NCBI GenBank assembly: GCA_030432905.1
Contig: JAUILU010000003.1
Location: 186,001 to 250,000, forward strand
DNA: 64,000 nucleotides
Direction: 5' to 3'
DNA from: Phycisphaerae bacterium
GTDB lineage: Bacteria > Planctomycetota > Phycisphaerae > Phycisphaerales > UBA1924
The translations under genes and the position numbers were made by a program. Shown here one piece after another: positions 8,469 to 17,408 of this stretch. The stretch's first letter is position 1, and every line of letters starts with the position of its first letter. A model generated the notes under the pieces. The model saw nothing but the letters and a program-made list of their open reading frames with translations, searched no databases and was not told where the DNA came from.

Positions 8469-9202
8469 GCCTCGGCCCGTTTCTTTGCCGCCGTTGCCGC
8501 GAGATCGACAAACTTCTCAGACGCGATCTCTGCAAGTGTTTGCTTCACCTCGTCCATCGGCGGGCACCGATCACCGAGCAGCGCGTTCATGCTGGTGACC
8601 GCCCTGCCGTACAACCCGCAGGGCACGATGAGGCCGAAATGCGCGAGATCAGGGTCGATGTTGATCGCCAGGCCGTGCATCGTGACCCAGCGTTTGACGC
8701 GGACTCCCATCGCGCAGACCTTGGCCGATTGATCCCCTGCCCGAACCCAGACTCCCGTCGCGCCCTCGTCGCGTTCGCCTTGGATGCCGAACCGAGCGAG
8801 CGTCCCGATGACGATCTCTTCGAGCACGCGCAGGTACTCGACGATTCGGCAGTTCATCAGGTTCAGATCGACGATCGGGTAGACCACGAGCTGGCCCGGC
8901 CCGTGGTAGGTCACGTCGCCGCCGCGGTCGGTTTCCGCGACCTCGACGCCCTGGCTTTCGAGAAGCTCGGCGCTTGCTGTGATGTGCGAGGCGGCGTCAG
9001 GCCTGCGGGTCACCGTCACGACCGGGTCGTGCTCGACGAGCAGAATCGTGCCGATGTTCTGCGGGCTCATGGCGCGAGACTCGACGACTTCCGCGTGGCG
9101 TTGCTGCTGGATCTCGTACGCCGCCGCGTAGCTCAACCGACCAAGATCTTCGACGTTCACACCCGTATGCACGGCTGATGGTAGTTCCGGTTCGCCGAGC
9201 AT
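8429..9202 (-). CDS. lipB: Octanoyl-[ACP]:protein N-octanoyltransferase LipB
   Basis: LipB moves octanoate from acyl carrier protein to lipoyl-domain lysines, the first step of lipoate assembly. The RGGDVTYHGPGQLVVYPI motif is diagnostic. Further on come the family Lys-containing region (SAKVCAMGVRVKRWVTMHGL), INIDPDLAHFGLIVPCG with the catalytic Cys, and the Thr/Ser residues after it. Length is 257 residues, slightly above average because of a C-terminal tail rich in Ala/Lys that overlaps convergent sppA. It is divergent from the WalJ-like gene. CATGAT six bases before the ATG could be its -10. No lipA is in the window. Confidence 0.94.
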   Translation of the reverse strand: MLGEPELPSAVHTGVNVEDLGRLSYAAAYEIQQQRHAEVVESRAMSPQNIGTILLVEHDPVVTVTRRPDAASHITASAELLESQGVEVAETDRGGDVTYHGPGQLVVYPIVDLNLMNCRIVEYLRVLEEIVIGTLARFGIQGERDEGATGVWVRAGDQSAKVCAMGVRVKRWVTMHGLAINIDPDLAHFGLIVPCGLYGRAVTSMNALLGDRCPPMDEVKQTLAEIASEKFVDLAATAAKKRAEAQSIDSKPGGSQR

Positions 9203-9207
9203 GCCCC

Positions 9208-9213
9208 TATCAT
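9208..9213 (+). promoter_or_regulatory. Putative -10 element (TATCAT) before the MBL-fold gene
   Basis: TATCAT ends 7 bases before the ATG at 9221. No Shine-Dalgarno sequence precedes that ATG. Confidence 0.45.
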
Positions 9214-9220
9214 GGGTCTC

Positions 9221-10084
9221 ATGGATCAGGCACCCGCCGAAAACCGCACCAAACTCAGGCTCTGCGTGCTCGCCAGCGGCTCGTCGGGCAACTGCTCTGT
9301 GCTGACCATCGGCGAGGGTCTGACCACGCGGGTATGCCTGATCGACGCGGGACTCTCACCCAGACGGACCCGCACGCTCTTGGCGGATCAGGGCTACCGC
9401 TTCGACCAGGTCGATCACATCCTCGTCACCCACTTCGACCGCGACCACTTCCACCTCGGCTGGCAATCGGCGAAGCTCGACAGCATCCGCATTCATGCGC
9501 ACGTCGACCACGCTTTCGCGGCGAAACGCGCCGGGCTGACGGGCACGAATCTCCGTCTTTTCGATGAGCCGTTCGATCTGTGGGAAAAGCTGACCGTGAG
9601 CTTCGCGAGGCTCGCGCACGACAGCCTCGGTGTCACGGCGTTCCGCATCGAAACGACCGACGCCTCGCTGGGCTACGCGACCGACCTCGGCAGGGCGACC
9701 GACGACCTCACCCGAGCTCTGCACGGCGTGGGCACGCTCGCCATCGAGAGCAACTACTGCCCGAGGCTTCAGATGGATTCCAACCGGCCTGCGTTCCTCA
9801 AGAAACGGATCATGGGCGGCTCGGGCCACCTCTCCAACCAGGAATCCGCGGACGCGGTGAAACGCATCGACCCCGGCGCGCACACGGTGCTCCTGCACCT
9901 GAGCCGCCAGTGCAACCTGCCCGAGATCGCGGTTGATACGCACGCGAACCACACAAGCCAGACCGTGGTTTCGTCGCAGTTCGAGCCGACCGACTGGATC
10001 GACATCGCGCCCAGACGCGCCGACGCGCTGCCCGAGCCGGAGCCGATCCAACCCTCGCTCTTTGCAACCAAGGCACGGACTTGA
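9221..10084 (+). CDS. MBL-fold metallo-hydrolase, WalJ/YycJ-like
   Basis: This metallo-beta-lactamase-fold protein starts with LASGSSGNCSVL, the hallmark of the YycJ/WalJ group, followed by LIDAGLS and the metal-binding motif HFDRDHFH (a variant of HxHxDH). Later DL, ESNY and a GHLSN motif complete the metal site. WalJ-type members are cytoplasmic 5'-3' exonuclease-like or phosphodiesterase enzymes; the actual substrate here is unknown. Length is 287 residues from the ATG at 9221; an in-frame ATG at 9212 is possible, but 9221 fits the leaderless pattern. It is followed by a methyltransferase gene overlapping by 4 bases (TTGA). Confidence 0.85.
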   Translation: MDQAPAENRTKLRLCVLASGSSGNCSVLTIGEGLTTRVCLIDAGLSPRRTRTLLADQGYRFDQVDHILVTHFDRDHFHLGWQSAKLDSIRIHAHVDHAFAAKRAGLTGTNLRLFDEPFDLWEKLTVSFARLAHDSLGVTAFRIETTDASLGYATDLGRATDDLTRALHGVGTLAIESNYCPRLQMDSNRPAFLKKRIMGGSGHLSNQESADAVKRIDPGAHTVLLHLSRQCNLPEIAVDTHANHTSQTVVSSQFEPTDWIDIAPRRADALPEPEPIQPSLFATKART

Positions 10085-10866
10085 GCAGCCAGCCCCGTCC
10101 ACCCCGCGAGCGCCGCATCTGGCCCGAGCAGGAGGCCAAGCCTTCGTCTGCGCGCTGGCACCGCGCCTCGCTCGGTCTCCGCCGCGTGATGAGGAGGCTG
10201 ACCAGCACGGGCACCATCACGACCTACGACGGCGTGAAGTACAGGCCCGTCGGGCACCACTCGCTGACGCGTTCGCTCTCCAAACGCGGCCCGGGCTTTA
10301 AGGAATACGACGTCTCGATCCCGTTAGCCGAGCCCATGCGGATCAGAGTCGAACCGAGCAGGGTCTTTGCCGATCTGACCGGCTCGCGCTTCGCATCCGA
10401 GCAGGAACTTCTGAGATCGCACGTCCGCCCCGGCTCCCGGGCGCTCGTCATCAACGCGGGCACGGGCGACATCTCGAAATGGATCGCCGACCTTGTAGGG
10501 CCTTCAGGGGCGGTTGTCTCGCTGGATCTGGATGAGCAGTCGGTCGAGTTTGCCTCGCGTCGGTACGCCGCGGAGAACATCACCTTCGAGCACGGCGACG
10601 GCTCGCTGCTGCTCGGCGAACCAGACGAGGCGTTCGAGTTCATCCTCGCGCCCCGCGCCTTCAGCCCGAACGACGAGGGGCTGAACCTCTTGCCGCTCTG
10701 GAGGCTCGTCGCCCCGGGCGGGACGCTCGCGATCAGCACCTCGTCCGGGTCGGTTCTGGCGCTCAAACTGACCCGTTTGCTCGGCGATTGCTCGATGGGC
10801 GAGGCCTCGACGGTGGTTCTCGAACGTGCGGGCATCAGCCTCGCCATGGCGACAAGGCCGATCTAG
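10081..10866 (+). CDS. SAM-dependent methyltransferase, TrmI-like tRNA (adenine-N1) type
   Basis: A 261-residue class I methyltransferase. After a basic N-terminal region (about residues 1-90) comes LRSHVRPGSRALVINAGTGD, where INAGTG is motif I for SAM binding, then GAVVSLDLDEQSVEFA with the acidic ribose-binding residues. The overall pattern (a small beta domain, then the Rossmann fold with GP-GAVVSLDLDEQ) resembles TrmI/PIMT-type enzymes, but the substrate cannot be read from the sequence. TTG start, translationally coupled to the upstream hydrolase gene. Thirteen bases separate its stop from rsfS. Confidence 0.72.
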   Translation: MSSQPRPPRERRIWPEQEAKPSSARWHRASLGLRRVMRRLTSTGTITTYDGVKYRPVGHHSLTRSLSKRGPGFKEYDVSIPLAEPMRIRVEPSRVFADLTGSRFASEQELLRSHVRPGSRALVINAGTGDISKWIADLVGPSGAVVSLDLDEQSVEFASRRYAAENITFEHGDGSLLLGEPDEAFEFILAPRAFSPNDEGLNLLPLWRLVAPGGTLAISTSSGSVLALKLTRLLGDCSMGEASTVVLERAGISLAMATRPI

Positions 10867-10869
10867 GCT
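10864..10869 (+). promoter_or_regulatory. Putative -10 element (TAGGCT) of rsfS
   Basis: TAGGCT ends 9 bases before the rsfS ATG. The hexamer is identical to those before rsmH and the gene at 25724. Confidence 0.4.
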
Positions 10870-10878
10870 TAGACACAC

Positions 10879-11277
10879 ATGACGAACACCGATAGCTCAT
10901 CTACCAAGTCAAACACCCCCCAGCAGCGTGAATCCGCCAGGGCATTCGCGATCGCCGCGGCTCGCTCGCTCACGGACAGCCAGTGCACCGAGACGGTCGT
11001 GCTCGACCTCAAGGGCAAAAGCCCGGTCGCAGACTTTCTGGTCATCACCACGGGCACGTCGGACCGCCAGATGAAAAGCTCGGCGGACGACGTGGTCGAG
11101 CTGGCGCCCAACACCGGGCATGAGTTGGTCAGACAGGCCGCCGACAACCGCAACACATGGATCGTTTCCGACTTCGGCGACGTGGTTGTGCACGTCTTCG
11201 AGCCGAACACGCGCGCGTTCTACGACCTCGAGCTGCTCTGGGGCGACGCCTCGCGTGTTGACTGGCAGCGGGACTAA
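10879..11277 (+). CDS. rsfS: Ribosomal silencing factor RsfS (Iojap/YbeB family)
   Basis: RsfS binds ribosomal protein L14 and blocks joining of the 30S and 50S subunits under starvation. Family landmarks in this 132-residue protein are VLDLKGKSPVADFLVITTGTS, DRQMKSSADDV and the C-terminal WIVSDFGDVVVHVFEPNTRAFYDLELLWGDA (as separate stretches). Length is typical. It is preceded by a -10-like TAGGCT and followed after 4 bases by aroB, so the two are likely co-transcribed. Confidence 0.93.
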   Translation: MTNTDSSSTKSNTPQQRESARAFAIAAARSLTDSQCTETVVLDLKGKSPVADFLVITTGTSDRQMKSSADDVVELAPNTGHELVRQAADNRNTWIVSDFGDVVVHVFEPNTRAFYDLELLWGDASRVDWQRD

Positions 11278-11281
11278 CCAC

Positions 11282-12436
11282 ATGACGCGAACCGTTCCGG
11301 TCCAGACCTCGCAGGCAACGTACAGCGTTCATGTCGGGGCCGGCGTGCTCTCGTCGCTGAACCAAATTGTCAGAGACGCGGCCCCCAAAGCGCAACGGAT
11401 CCACGCGGTCATCGACACCGGTGTTCCTAGCGAGATCATCGAACGCACGCTCGGCAATCTGACCTTGGACGGCTACGTCGTTTCACGCTCATCGATCACA
11501 CCGAGCGAGGACGTCAAGATCACGGAGACCTGGCTCTCGGTGCTGGGCGACGCTGCCAACGCAAGGCTCGAACGCTCCGACCTTGTCATCGCGATCGGCG
11601 GCGGGATTGTCGGGGATATCGCGGGATTCGTCGCGGCTTCGTACCGCCGGGGTCTCGCGGTCGTCCAGTGCCCCACCACCCTGCTCGCGATGGTTGACGC
11701 ATCCGTCGGCGGCAAAACCGGCGTAAATCTCGCTTCGGAATCGGGCCTGCTGAAGAACGCGATCGGCGCGTTCCACCAGCCGGCCGCGGTGATTGCTGAC
11801 ACCAACACACTCGGCTCGCTCTCGCCCCGCGTGTTCCGTGCGGGCATCGCTGAATGCGTGAAACACTCGATGCTCAGCGCTGACTTCGGCGACGCCGACC
11901 TTGCGAACTGGATGCAAACCACCGAGCAAGGCATCCTCGATCAAGACCCCGCGGTCCTGACCGAGTTTGTGAGCAGGAACGTCGCGGTCAAGGCCGAGGT
12001 CGTCAAGACCGACGAGCACGAGACCTCGACCGGCGACATGGGCCGGGCGCTACTGAACCTTGGTCACACGTTCGCGCACGCGTTCGAGACCCTGCCCGGC
12101 GTTCGTGCTCAAACCGGGGATGACGCGACCCCGATCATGCACGGCGAGGCGGTCGCGCTCGGATTGCTCTGCGCTGCGACACTCGGCGAACGGATCGGCA
12201 AGGCCAGCGGGCTGACCGAGCCGCTGCGGGATCGTCTCTCGGCTCTGGGCCTTCCAACGCGATGCGAGGGGCTTGAGAACACGCAAGCGATCATCGCCCG
12301 GATGGCCCACGACAAGAAGGCCCAGTCGGGCCAGATCCGGTTCGTGGTGCCCGTTGCCGCAGGCCGGTGCCGGGTGGTCCGCGACGTGCCCGAGGACGCG
12401 GTCGTGGCTGCTCTGGACACGATCCGCGAGGGCTGA
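11282..12436 (+). CDS. aroB: 3-dehydroquinate synthase
   Basis: AroB converts DAHP to 3-dehydroquinate in the shikimate pathway, using NAD and a divalent metal. The NAD-binding GGGIVGDIAGFVAA, the substrate-binding PTTLLAMVDASVGGKTGVN and the metal-site residues in LNLGHTFAHAFE and HGEAVALG are all present. The product is 384 residues, typical of the family. The ATG at 11282 gives the normal N-terminus; the open frame extends upstream inside rsfS. It lies 4 bases after rsfS. No other aro gene is present. Confidence 0.95.
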   Translation: MTRTVPVQTSQATYSVHVGAGVLSSLNQIVRDAAPKAQRIHAVIDTGVPSEIIERTLGNLTLDGYVVSRSSITPSEDVKITETWLSVLGDAANARLERSDLVIAIGGGIVGDIAGFVAASYRRGLAVVQCPTTLLAMVDASVGGKTGVNLASESGLLKNAIGAFHQPAAVIADTNTLGSLSPRVFRAGIAECVKHSMLSADFGDADLANWMQTTEQGILDQDPAVLTEFVSRNVAVKAEVVKTDEHETSTGDMGRALLNLGHTFAHAFETLPGVRAQTGDDATPIMHGEAVALGLLCAATLGERIGKASGLTEPLRDRLSALGLPTRCEGLENTQAIIARMAHDKKAQSGQIRFVVPVAAGRCRVVRDVPEDAVVAALDTIREG

Positions 12437-12576
12437 TCCTCGGGTCGGTGTCAAACAGGGCAAACTTGCAGAGGACAACCTATCTGTGTCGATAACCGTG
12501 TGGGACGCCGACGAGTCCGCGCAGGGCAGCGTGGACGGCTTTCGGGGTCTGTGGGACCACTAGCGGGAGCCGAACC

Positions 12577-14145
12577 GTGCGCACTGTCGTCATTGTCAAT
12601 CAGAAGGGCGGGTGTGGCAAGACCACCACCGCCATCAACCTCGCCGGTGTTTGGGCCAGCAAGGGCAAGAGAGCCCTGCTCGTCGACCTCGATCCGCAGT
12701 CGCACTGCGCCGCCGGCCTTGCGATCCCAGAGCAACGCATCGATCTCGACATCAGCGACGCCCTGCTCTCGGATGCGCCGCTCGATCCGAACCGCCTCGT
12801 CTGGTCCGCCGGTCGCAACCTCGACCTGATCCCGAGTCGAACCAAGCTCGCCGGCCTCGAAGCCGCACGCGGCGGTCTGGCGACGAAGCCCGACAAAGAG
12901 CGCCGACTCGCCCGAGTCCTCAAGCGGTTCGAGAACGACTACGACGTCTGCCTCGTTGACTGCTCGCCCTCGATCGGATTGCTGACGTACAACGCGCTGT
13001 CCGCCGCGACCGATGTGCTCGTCCCGGTCGAGACAGGTTTCTTCAGCTTGCAGGGTGCGCTCAAGCAAGCCAAGACCATCGAATCGCTCCAGCGCCGGCT
13101 CGCGGCCAACGCGCCGTACTTCCTGCTGGCAACGCTCCACGAACAAGAATCAGTCCTCGCCTGCGACCTGCTCCAGGAACTCCGCAGACGCTTCGGCGAT
13201 CAGGTGGTGCCCACACCGATCCGCCGGGACCTGAAGCTCAAGGAAGCCGTCTCGTTCGGCCAGCCCGCGGTTGAGTACGCCCCGGAGTCGTCCGGTGCCC
13301 GCGACCACTCGGACCTCGCCCACTGGCTCGAGGCGAAGTGGCGTCCAGCCGACCGCCCAACTCAGCCCGTCGCGATCGAGGCCCAGCCCGCCGACTCCTT
13401 CCCCGCGGGTCGTCCCGAACTGGACATCGATCTCTGCGTCTCGCAGGCCCCGGCGATCCGCGAAGAAGCCTCGAACATGGACCCGAATGAGGCGCCGCTT
13501 ACCGACCAGCCGCGGACGAGCGAGCCCGCCGAGTTCGTCGCGACTCAATCGACCGACTTCGGCAAGCCCACGACCGACCAAGGCCACGGCGGCGTCGCCA
13601 CGCTTCCTGTCAGCGAATCTAAGCTCGCTGAACTCACCCAGCCCAAGCCGGGCGATACGCGCGTCGCCGAGATCGCGGCCCTCGCCAAGCGTCTGCGCGA
13701 AGCCACGCTTCAGTCGGCACCCGCGGCGACCGGGAACCCGCTGGTCTCCACGAGCGCGGTTCGCCTCGAAGAAACCAAGCCCGAATCCGAGCTTGTCGGC
13801 GCTCCCGCCCAGTCCGAGTCCAGACTCAAGCAGGCGCTCGGCAAGGAGATGCTCGGCGTGCGCCAGACGCCGCAGGGTGTGCTTTTCGTCCAGCCCATCG
13901 CAGCCGGCAGGCAGCTCGCCATCGCGGGCGACTTCAACGGCTGGTCCGTCCGCTCGAATCGCATGACCGCGGACACCAGGCTCGGCGTCCACCAGACCTG
14001 CGTCCACCTGCCCCCGGGGCGGCACCGCTACCGCGTGGTCATCGACGGCAGATGGGTCGCGGACCCGCACAACCCGGTCATCGAACCCAACGAATACGGC
14101 GAGACCAACAGCGTCGTCGTCGTCGAGGCACCCAAGGGCCTCTGA
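12577..14145 (+). CDS. ParA-family ATPase fused to a C-terminal CBM48/AMPK-like domain
   Basis: Residues 1 to about 250 form a ParA/MinD-type ATPase with the deviant Walker A NQKGGCGKTTTAINLA, LLVDLDPQSH and LVDCSPSIGLLTYNAL. A Pro/Ala/Glu-rich linker follows (about 250-430). The last 90 residues contain LAIAGDFNGWSVRSNRM, then LPPGRHRYRVVIDGRW and DPHNPV, the pattern of CBM48/AMPK-beta glycogen-binding E-set domains. ParA proteins position cargo such as chromosomes or cell-surface machinery; fusion to a carbohydrate-binding-type domain is unusual. GTG start with GGGAG seven bases upstream. No parB or parS is adjacent; the next gene encodes an unknown protein, probably co-transcribed. Confidence 0.85.
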   Translation: MRTVVIVNQKGGCGKTTTAINLAGVWASKGKRALLVDLDPQSHCAAGLAIPEQRIDLDISDALLSDAPLDPNRLVWSAGRNLDLIPSRTKLAGLEAARGGLATKPDKERRLARVLKRFENDYDVCLVDCSPSIGLLTYNALSAATDVLVPVETGFFSLQGALKQAKTIESLQRRLAANAPYFLLATLHEQESVLACDLLQELRRRFGDQVVPTPIRRDLKLKEAVSFGQPAVEYAPESSGARDHSDLAHWLEAKWRPADRPTQPVAIEAQPADSFPAGRPELDIDLCVSQAPAIREEASNMDPNEAPLTDQPRTSEPAEFVATQSTDFGKPTTDQGHGGVATLPVSESKLAELTQPKPGDTRVAEIAALAKRLREATLQSAPAATGNPLVSTSAVRLEETKPESELVGAPAQSESRLKQALGKEMLGVRQTPQGVLFVQPIAAGRQLAIAGDFNGWSVRSNRMTADTRLGVHQTCVHLPPGRHRYRVVIDGRWVADPHNPVIEPNEYGETNSVVVVEAPKGL

Positions 14146-14199
14146 TCTGAACCAGTCCAAACCGGCGGCGGAGGCTGCCGAAGAAATGAGGAGATCACG

Positions 14200-15489
14200 A
14201 TGAGCTCGGAAGCTCCATCCGGTCGTCCAGTATCAATCTTGTCTGACCCTTCGACGTTCGACGATCTTGCCGATCTCTTCCTCGGCGATGACCCCGCCCC
14301 CACCGGCTCGGCGTCTCAGGCTGACCGGACGATCGCCGTGAGTGCGCTGGTCATCGGTCATCTGCCCGTGATCGCAGGCCCCTGGATCGCCCAGCACGCG
14401 CGCGACGTCGCGAGGAACACGCAGTCGCCCGTTGCGGTGCTCTCAAAGTCCGGCGACCGAGCAACGCTCGACCTGTTCAACACGCCCAAGCTTGCGGAGC
14501 AGCACTCCATCGAGGGTGCGATCGAGCAGGCGATCTCGGCGGGCTGTCGGCGTTGGCTCATCCGCACCGACGCCGTGAGCGAGCTTGGCCTTTCCGATCA
14601 CGAGCGTGTCGATTCGGTCACGCTGCTGACCGGCGCTGACGACGCGGCTGTCGTTGGTTCGTACCGCGCGATTAAGGGTCTGGTCTCCGAGGGCTCCGAG
14701 CTCGACGAGCAGGCGTTCACGCTCAACCTCGCTGTGATGGGCTCTGACTCGGTCAAGGCCCGCTCGGCGGCGGAGAAGATCCGCAAGGCGGCTCGCTCGT
14801 TCCTGCAAGCCGGGCTTGCGGACGTGACACTCAGCGAGAAAGTCTCAGCGGGTGGGTCATCGCTCCGCATCTTCGACGGCTCATCCGACACACCGCTCGA
14901 TTCGCTCATCGGGCTCATCCCAAGTGAACTCCCGGCTTCGAGTGCGCCGAGCCGCGTTCAGCAAACGGACACCGCTGCGAGCAATCTTCGGCTTGCCAGC
15001 CAGCTCATCGAGTCAGAATCTGTCGCGGCCTCCGTCAACGCGGAAGCAGCCGAGGCGCCGGCAGAAGCCAAGCACGAGCCGGCACCAGAGCCTGTCTCGG
15101 CTTCGAGGGTCGGCCCCATGGACAACCTGACCAAATCGCAGGCGTCGCTGCTCGGGCTGACCGCGATCGAGGCGAGGTGCCCCTACGCGGACGACGTCGA
15201 GATCGCAGCGGACCACGAGGGACGCCCGCACCTGATCGCATCGACGGTCGGACAGGACATCGCCCGCTCGATCGAGTCGCTCCAGATCGCCCAGTCGTGG
15301 ATCGCGGCTCACATCTCGCTCGTCGCAGCGGCGACGGGCGGCAAGATCCGTACGAACCCGCCGATGGAAGCCTCGGCACACCTCATCGTTGAGCACGCGG
15401 CGTCCGCTCGCCGGCTCCTCGACAGCGACCTGAGCGTGTACGTTCTGGCTCGGGGCAACCAGGAAACACTCTGCGTTCCGCTCAACTGA
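14200..15489 (+). CDS. Unknown protein, possible degenerate MinD/ParA-like partner of the ParA fusion
   Basis: A 429-residue protein without a recognised family. GAGGAG seven bases before the ATG supports the start. The region ALVIGHLPVIAGPWIAQHA (about residues 48-66) stands where a P-loop would be in a SIMIBI ATPase but has no GKT. Residues about 180-205 (AVMGSDSVKARSAAEKIRKA) resemble the late strand-helix of MinD/FlhG proteins. A Pro/Ala/Glu-rich linker (about 265-305) leads to a C-terminal alpha/beta region with no motif I recognise. It follows the ParA fusion by 54 bases and precedes a terminator, so the two form a likely two-gene unit. The degenerate-ATPase idea is inference. Confidence 0.6.
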   Translation: MSSEAPSGRPVSILSDPSTFDDLADLFLGDDPAPTGSASQADRTIAVSALVIGHLPVIAGPWIAQHARDVARNTQSPVAVLSKSGDRATLDLFNTPKLAEQHSIEGAIEQAISAGCRRWLIRTDAVSELGLSDHERVDSVTLLTGADDAAVVGSYRAIKGLVSEGSELDEQAFTLNLAVMGSDSVKARSAAEKIRKAARSFLQAGLADVTLSEKVSAGGSSLRIFDGSSDTPLDSLIGLIPSELPASSAPSRVQQTDTAASNLRLASQLIESESVAASVNAEAAEAPAEAKHEPAPEPVSASRVGPMDNLTKSQASLLGLTAIEARCPYADDVEIAADHEGRPHLIASTVGQDIARSIESLQIAQSWIAAHISLVAAATGGKIRTNPPMEASAHLIVEHAASARRLLDSDLSVYVLARGNQETLCVPLN

Positions 15490-15515
15490 CCTGAGATCAC
15501 AGTCAAAACAAAGAA

Positions 15516-15541
15516 AGGGCTGCCCCGCAAGGAGCAGCCCT
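15516..15541. terminator. Bidirectional Rho-independent terminator
   Basis: AGGGCTGC (15516-15523) pairs with GCAGCCCT (15534-15541). It is flanked by an A-rich run on the left and CTTTGTTT on the right, so it can serve both the gene ending at 15489 and clpX ending at 15569. Confidence 0.85.
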
Positions 15542-15568
15542 CTTTGTTTGATAAGTTGAGTGTCAGAC

Positions 15569-16891
15569 TCAGGCGGTTTCGGCGCGCTTGACGCGGATCT
15601 CGCTGAGAGTCTTGGACTCACGCACGGTCACCTCGTCGACCACGAACTCGCAGCCCTCGGCGTCGATGTCCGGCAGGTCGTACATGAGGTCGAGCATCGT
15701 GTCTTCCATGACCGCACGGAGCGCACGTGCACCGGTCTCACGCTTGGAGGCCTGCTCGGCCAGCGCGGTCAGGGCGCCGTCGGTGAAGGTCAGCTTGGCG
15801 CCTTCGAGCTCGAAGTGACGCTGGTACTGACGCACGAGAGCATTGCGGGGCTCGGTCAGCACGCGAACGAGCGCCTCGACCGGGAGCGGACGCAGAGCCG
15901 CGATCACGGGCAGTCGACCGATGAACTCGGGGATCATGCCGAACTCGACAAGGTCGTCCGGGGTGACCAGCTGCAGCAGGTCGCCCTTCTCCTTCTCCTC
16001 CGAATTCGCGGAGCTGGTATCGACGAACCCGATGCGGGTCTTGCCGATGCGTCGGCGGATGATCTCGTCGAGGCCAACGAACGTGCCGGCACAGATGAAG
16101 AGCACCTGGCTCGTGTCGATCTGGATGTACTGCTGCTCGGGGTGCTTCCTGCCTCCCTGCGGCGGGACGTTGGCAACGGTGCCCTCGAGGAGCTTGAGCA
16201 GGCTCTGCTGCACACCCTCACCCGAAACGTCGCGGGTGATCGAGACGTTGTTCGAGGTCTTGCCGATCTTGTCGACTTCGTCGATGTAGATCACGCCGCG
16301 CTGGGCCTGCTCGACATCGAAGTCGGCCTGCTGGAGCAGCTTGAGCATGAGGTTCTCGACGTCTTCGCCGACGTAGCCGGCCTCGGTCAGCGTGGTCGCG
16401 TCGCCGATGGCGAACGGCACCTTGAGAACGCGTGCGAGGCTCTTGGCCAGCAGCGTCTTGCCGCAACCGGTCGGACCGATCAGCAGGATGTTGGACTTGT
16501 CGAGTTCGACGCCGTCTTCCTTGGCATCGTCGCGCTGCATCTCGAGCAGACGCTTGTAGTGCGTGCGGACAGCCACTGACAGCGGGCGCTTGGCCTCGTC
16601 CTGACCGATGACGTACTCGTCGAGGAACGCCTTGATCTCCGACGGGGTCGGGACCTCGGTAAAGAGCGGCGCGTCGGCGCTGACGCGGCGGCGTTCCTGC
16701 TTGAAAATGTTCTGGCAGAGATCGACACAGTTCGAACAGATGTAGACATCGTTCGGGCCTTCGACCATCGGGCCTACGTCGCGGCTGGTCTTGCCGCAGA
16801 ACGAGCACGTCGTTACGCGCCTGCCGCGGAAGCCCTCACCGGAAACTCCCTGGATGTCGTCCGACCCGTCGTTGTCGCGGCCCTTTGCCAT
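15569..16891 (-). CDS. clpX: ATP-dependent Clp protease ATP-binding subunit ClpX
   Basis: ClpX is the AAA+ unfoldase that feeds tagged proteins into ClpP. The N-terminal C4 zinc finger (CSFCGK ... CSNCVDLC, about residues 32-57), Walker A GPTGCGKT (about 140), Walker [11 protein letters not shown], the pore-loop region GYVGED, sensor regions and the C-terminal small domain are all present. Length is 440 residues, slightly longer than usual because of the N-terminal extension and a short basic tail. No clpP or tig is adjacent. The ATG at 16891 is preceded by TAGAGT 11 bases upstream. Confidence 0.97.
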   Translation of the reverse strand: MAKGRDNDGSDDIQGVSGEGFRGRRVTTCSFCGKTSRDVGPMVEGPNDVYICSNCVDLCQNIFKQERRRVSADAPLFTEVPTPSEIKAFLDEYVIGQDEAKRPLSVAVRTHYKRLLEMQRDDAKEDGVELDKSNILLIGPTGCGKTLLAKSLARVLKVPFAIGDATTLTEAGYVGEDVENLMLKLLQQADFDVEQAQRGVIYIDEVDKIGKTSNNVSITRDVSGEGVQQSLLKLLEGTVANVPPQGGRKHPEQQYIQIDTSQVLFICAGTFVGLDEIIRRRIGKTRIGFVDTSSANSEEKEKGDLLQLVTPDDLVEFGMIPEFIGRLPVIAALRPLPVEALVRVLTEPRNALVRQYQRHFELEGAKLTFTDGALTALAEQASKRETGARALRAVMEDTMLDLMYDLPDIDAEGCEFVVDEVTVRESKTLSEIRVKRAETA

Positions 16892-17072
16892 ACGCTCGTC
16901 TCACTCTACGAAAAGACAAAATTTCTACCCACACGATCGGCCTAAGCCGACCGCCCACCCGCGGCGGTGTTGCAGCCAATTGTATCGGCTGGGACCGCTC
17001 ACGAATCAACACGTAGCGACCGCTCCCCGCACTCGGTGATCGCTACAAGCTGTCTCTTCGACATATAACCGG

Positions 17073-17384
17073 CTAGAGACGTTCGTTTTTTATGTCGGGG
17101 CCTGTTTCTGGCCCGGAAACGCGTCCCGCGATCGATTCGACAGCCCGCTGGAATTCGTCCGAAGAAATCTGGCCCTGGTCGCGGAGACGACGCAGATCGT
17201 CGAGCATCAGGCCGTCGCCCGGCTTCTCTTCCTCGGGCTTGAGCATCCGGCGGAGCATCATTAGTCCGATGCCCGCGATCAGCACAAGCACGATCAGCAC
17301 CAACGCGAGCACCACGGCACGCTGCGTCGCCTGCGACCCGGATTGTGCCTGTGCGATCACAAGCTGGCAAGCATCGGTCAGCAT
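17073..17384 (-). CDS. Small membrane protein with SHOCT-like C-terminus
   Basis: A 103-residue protein with one strong membrane segment (about residues 22-46) followed by a positively charged stop-transfer (RRMLK) and a short helical domain, LDDLRRLRDQGQISSDEFQRA (about 60-81, given as key positions). Such L-x-x-L-x-x-x-G-x-I-x-x-x-E-F motifs are typical of SHOCT-like short C-terminal domains, thought to mediate oligomerisation. It lies 24 bases downstream of the conserved unknown gene 17409-18167 on the same strand, so it is probably in the same transcript. Function unknown. Confidence 0.7.
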   Translation of the reverse strand: MLTDACQLVIAQAQSGSQATQRAVVLALVLIVLVLIAGIGLMMLRRMLKPEEEKPGDGLMLDDLRRLRDQGQISSDEFQRAVESIAGRVSGPETGPDIKNERL

Positions 17385-17408
17385 GGTGTATTCACTCCGG
17401 CAACGACA

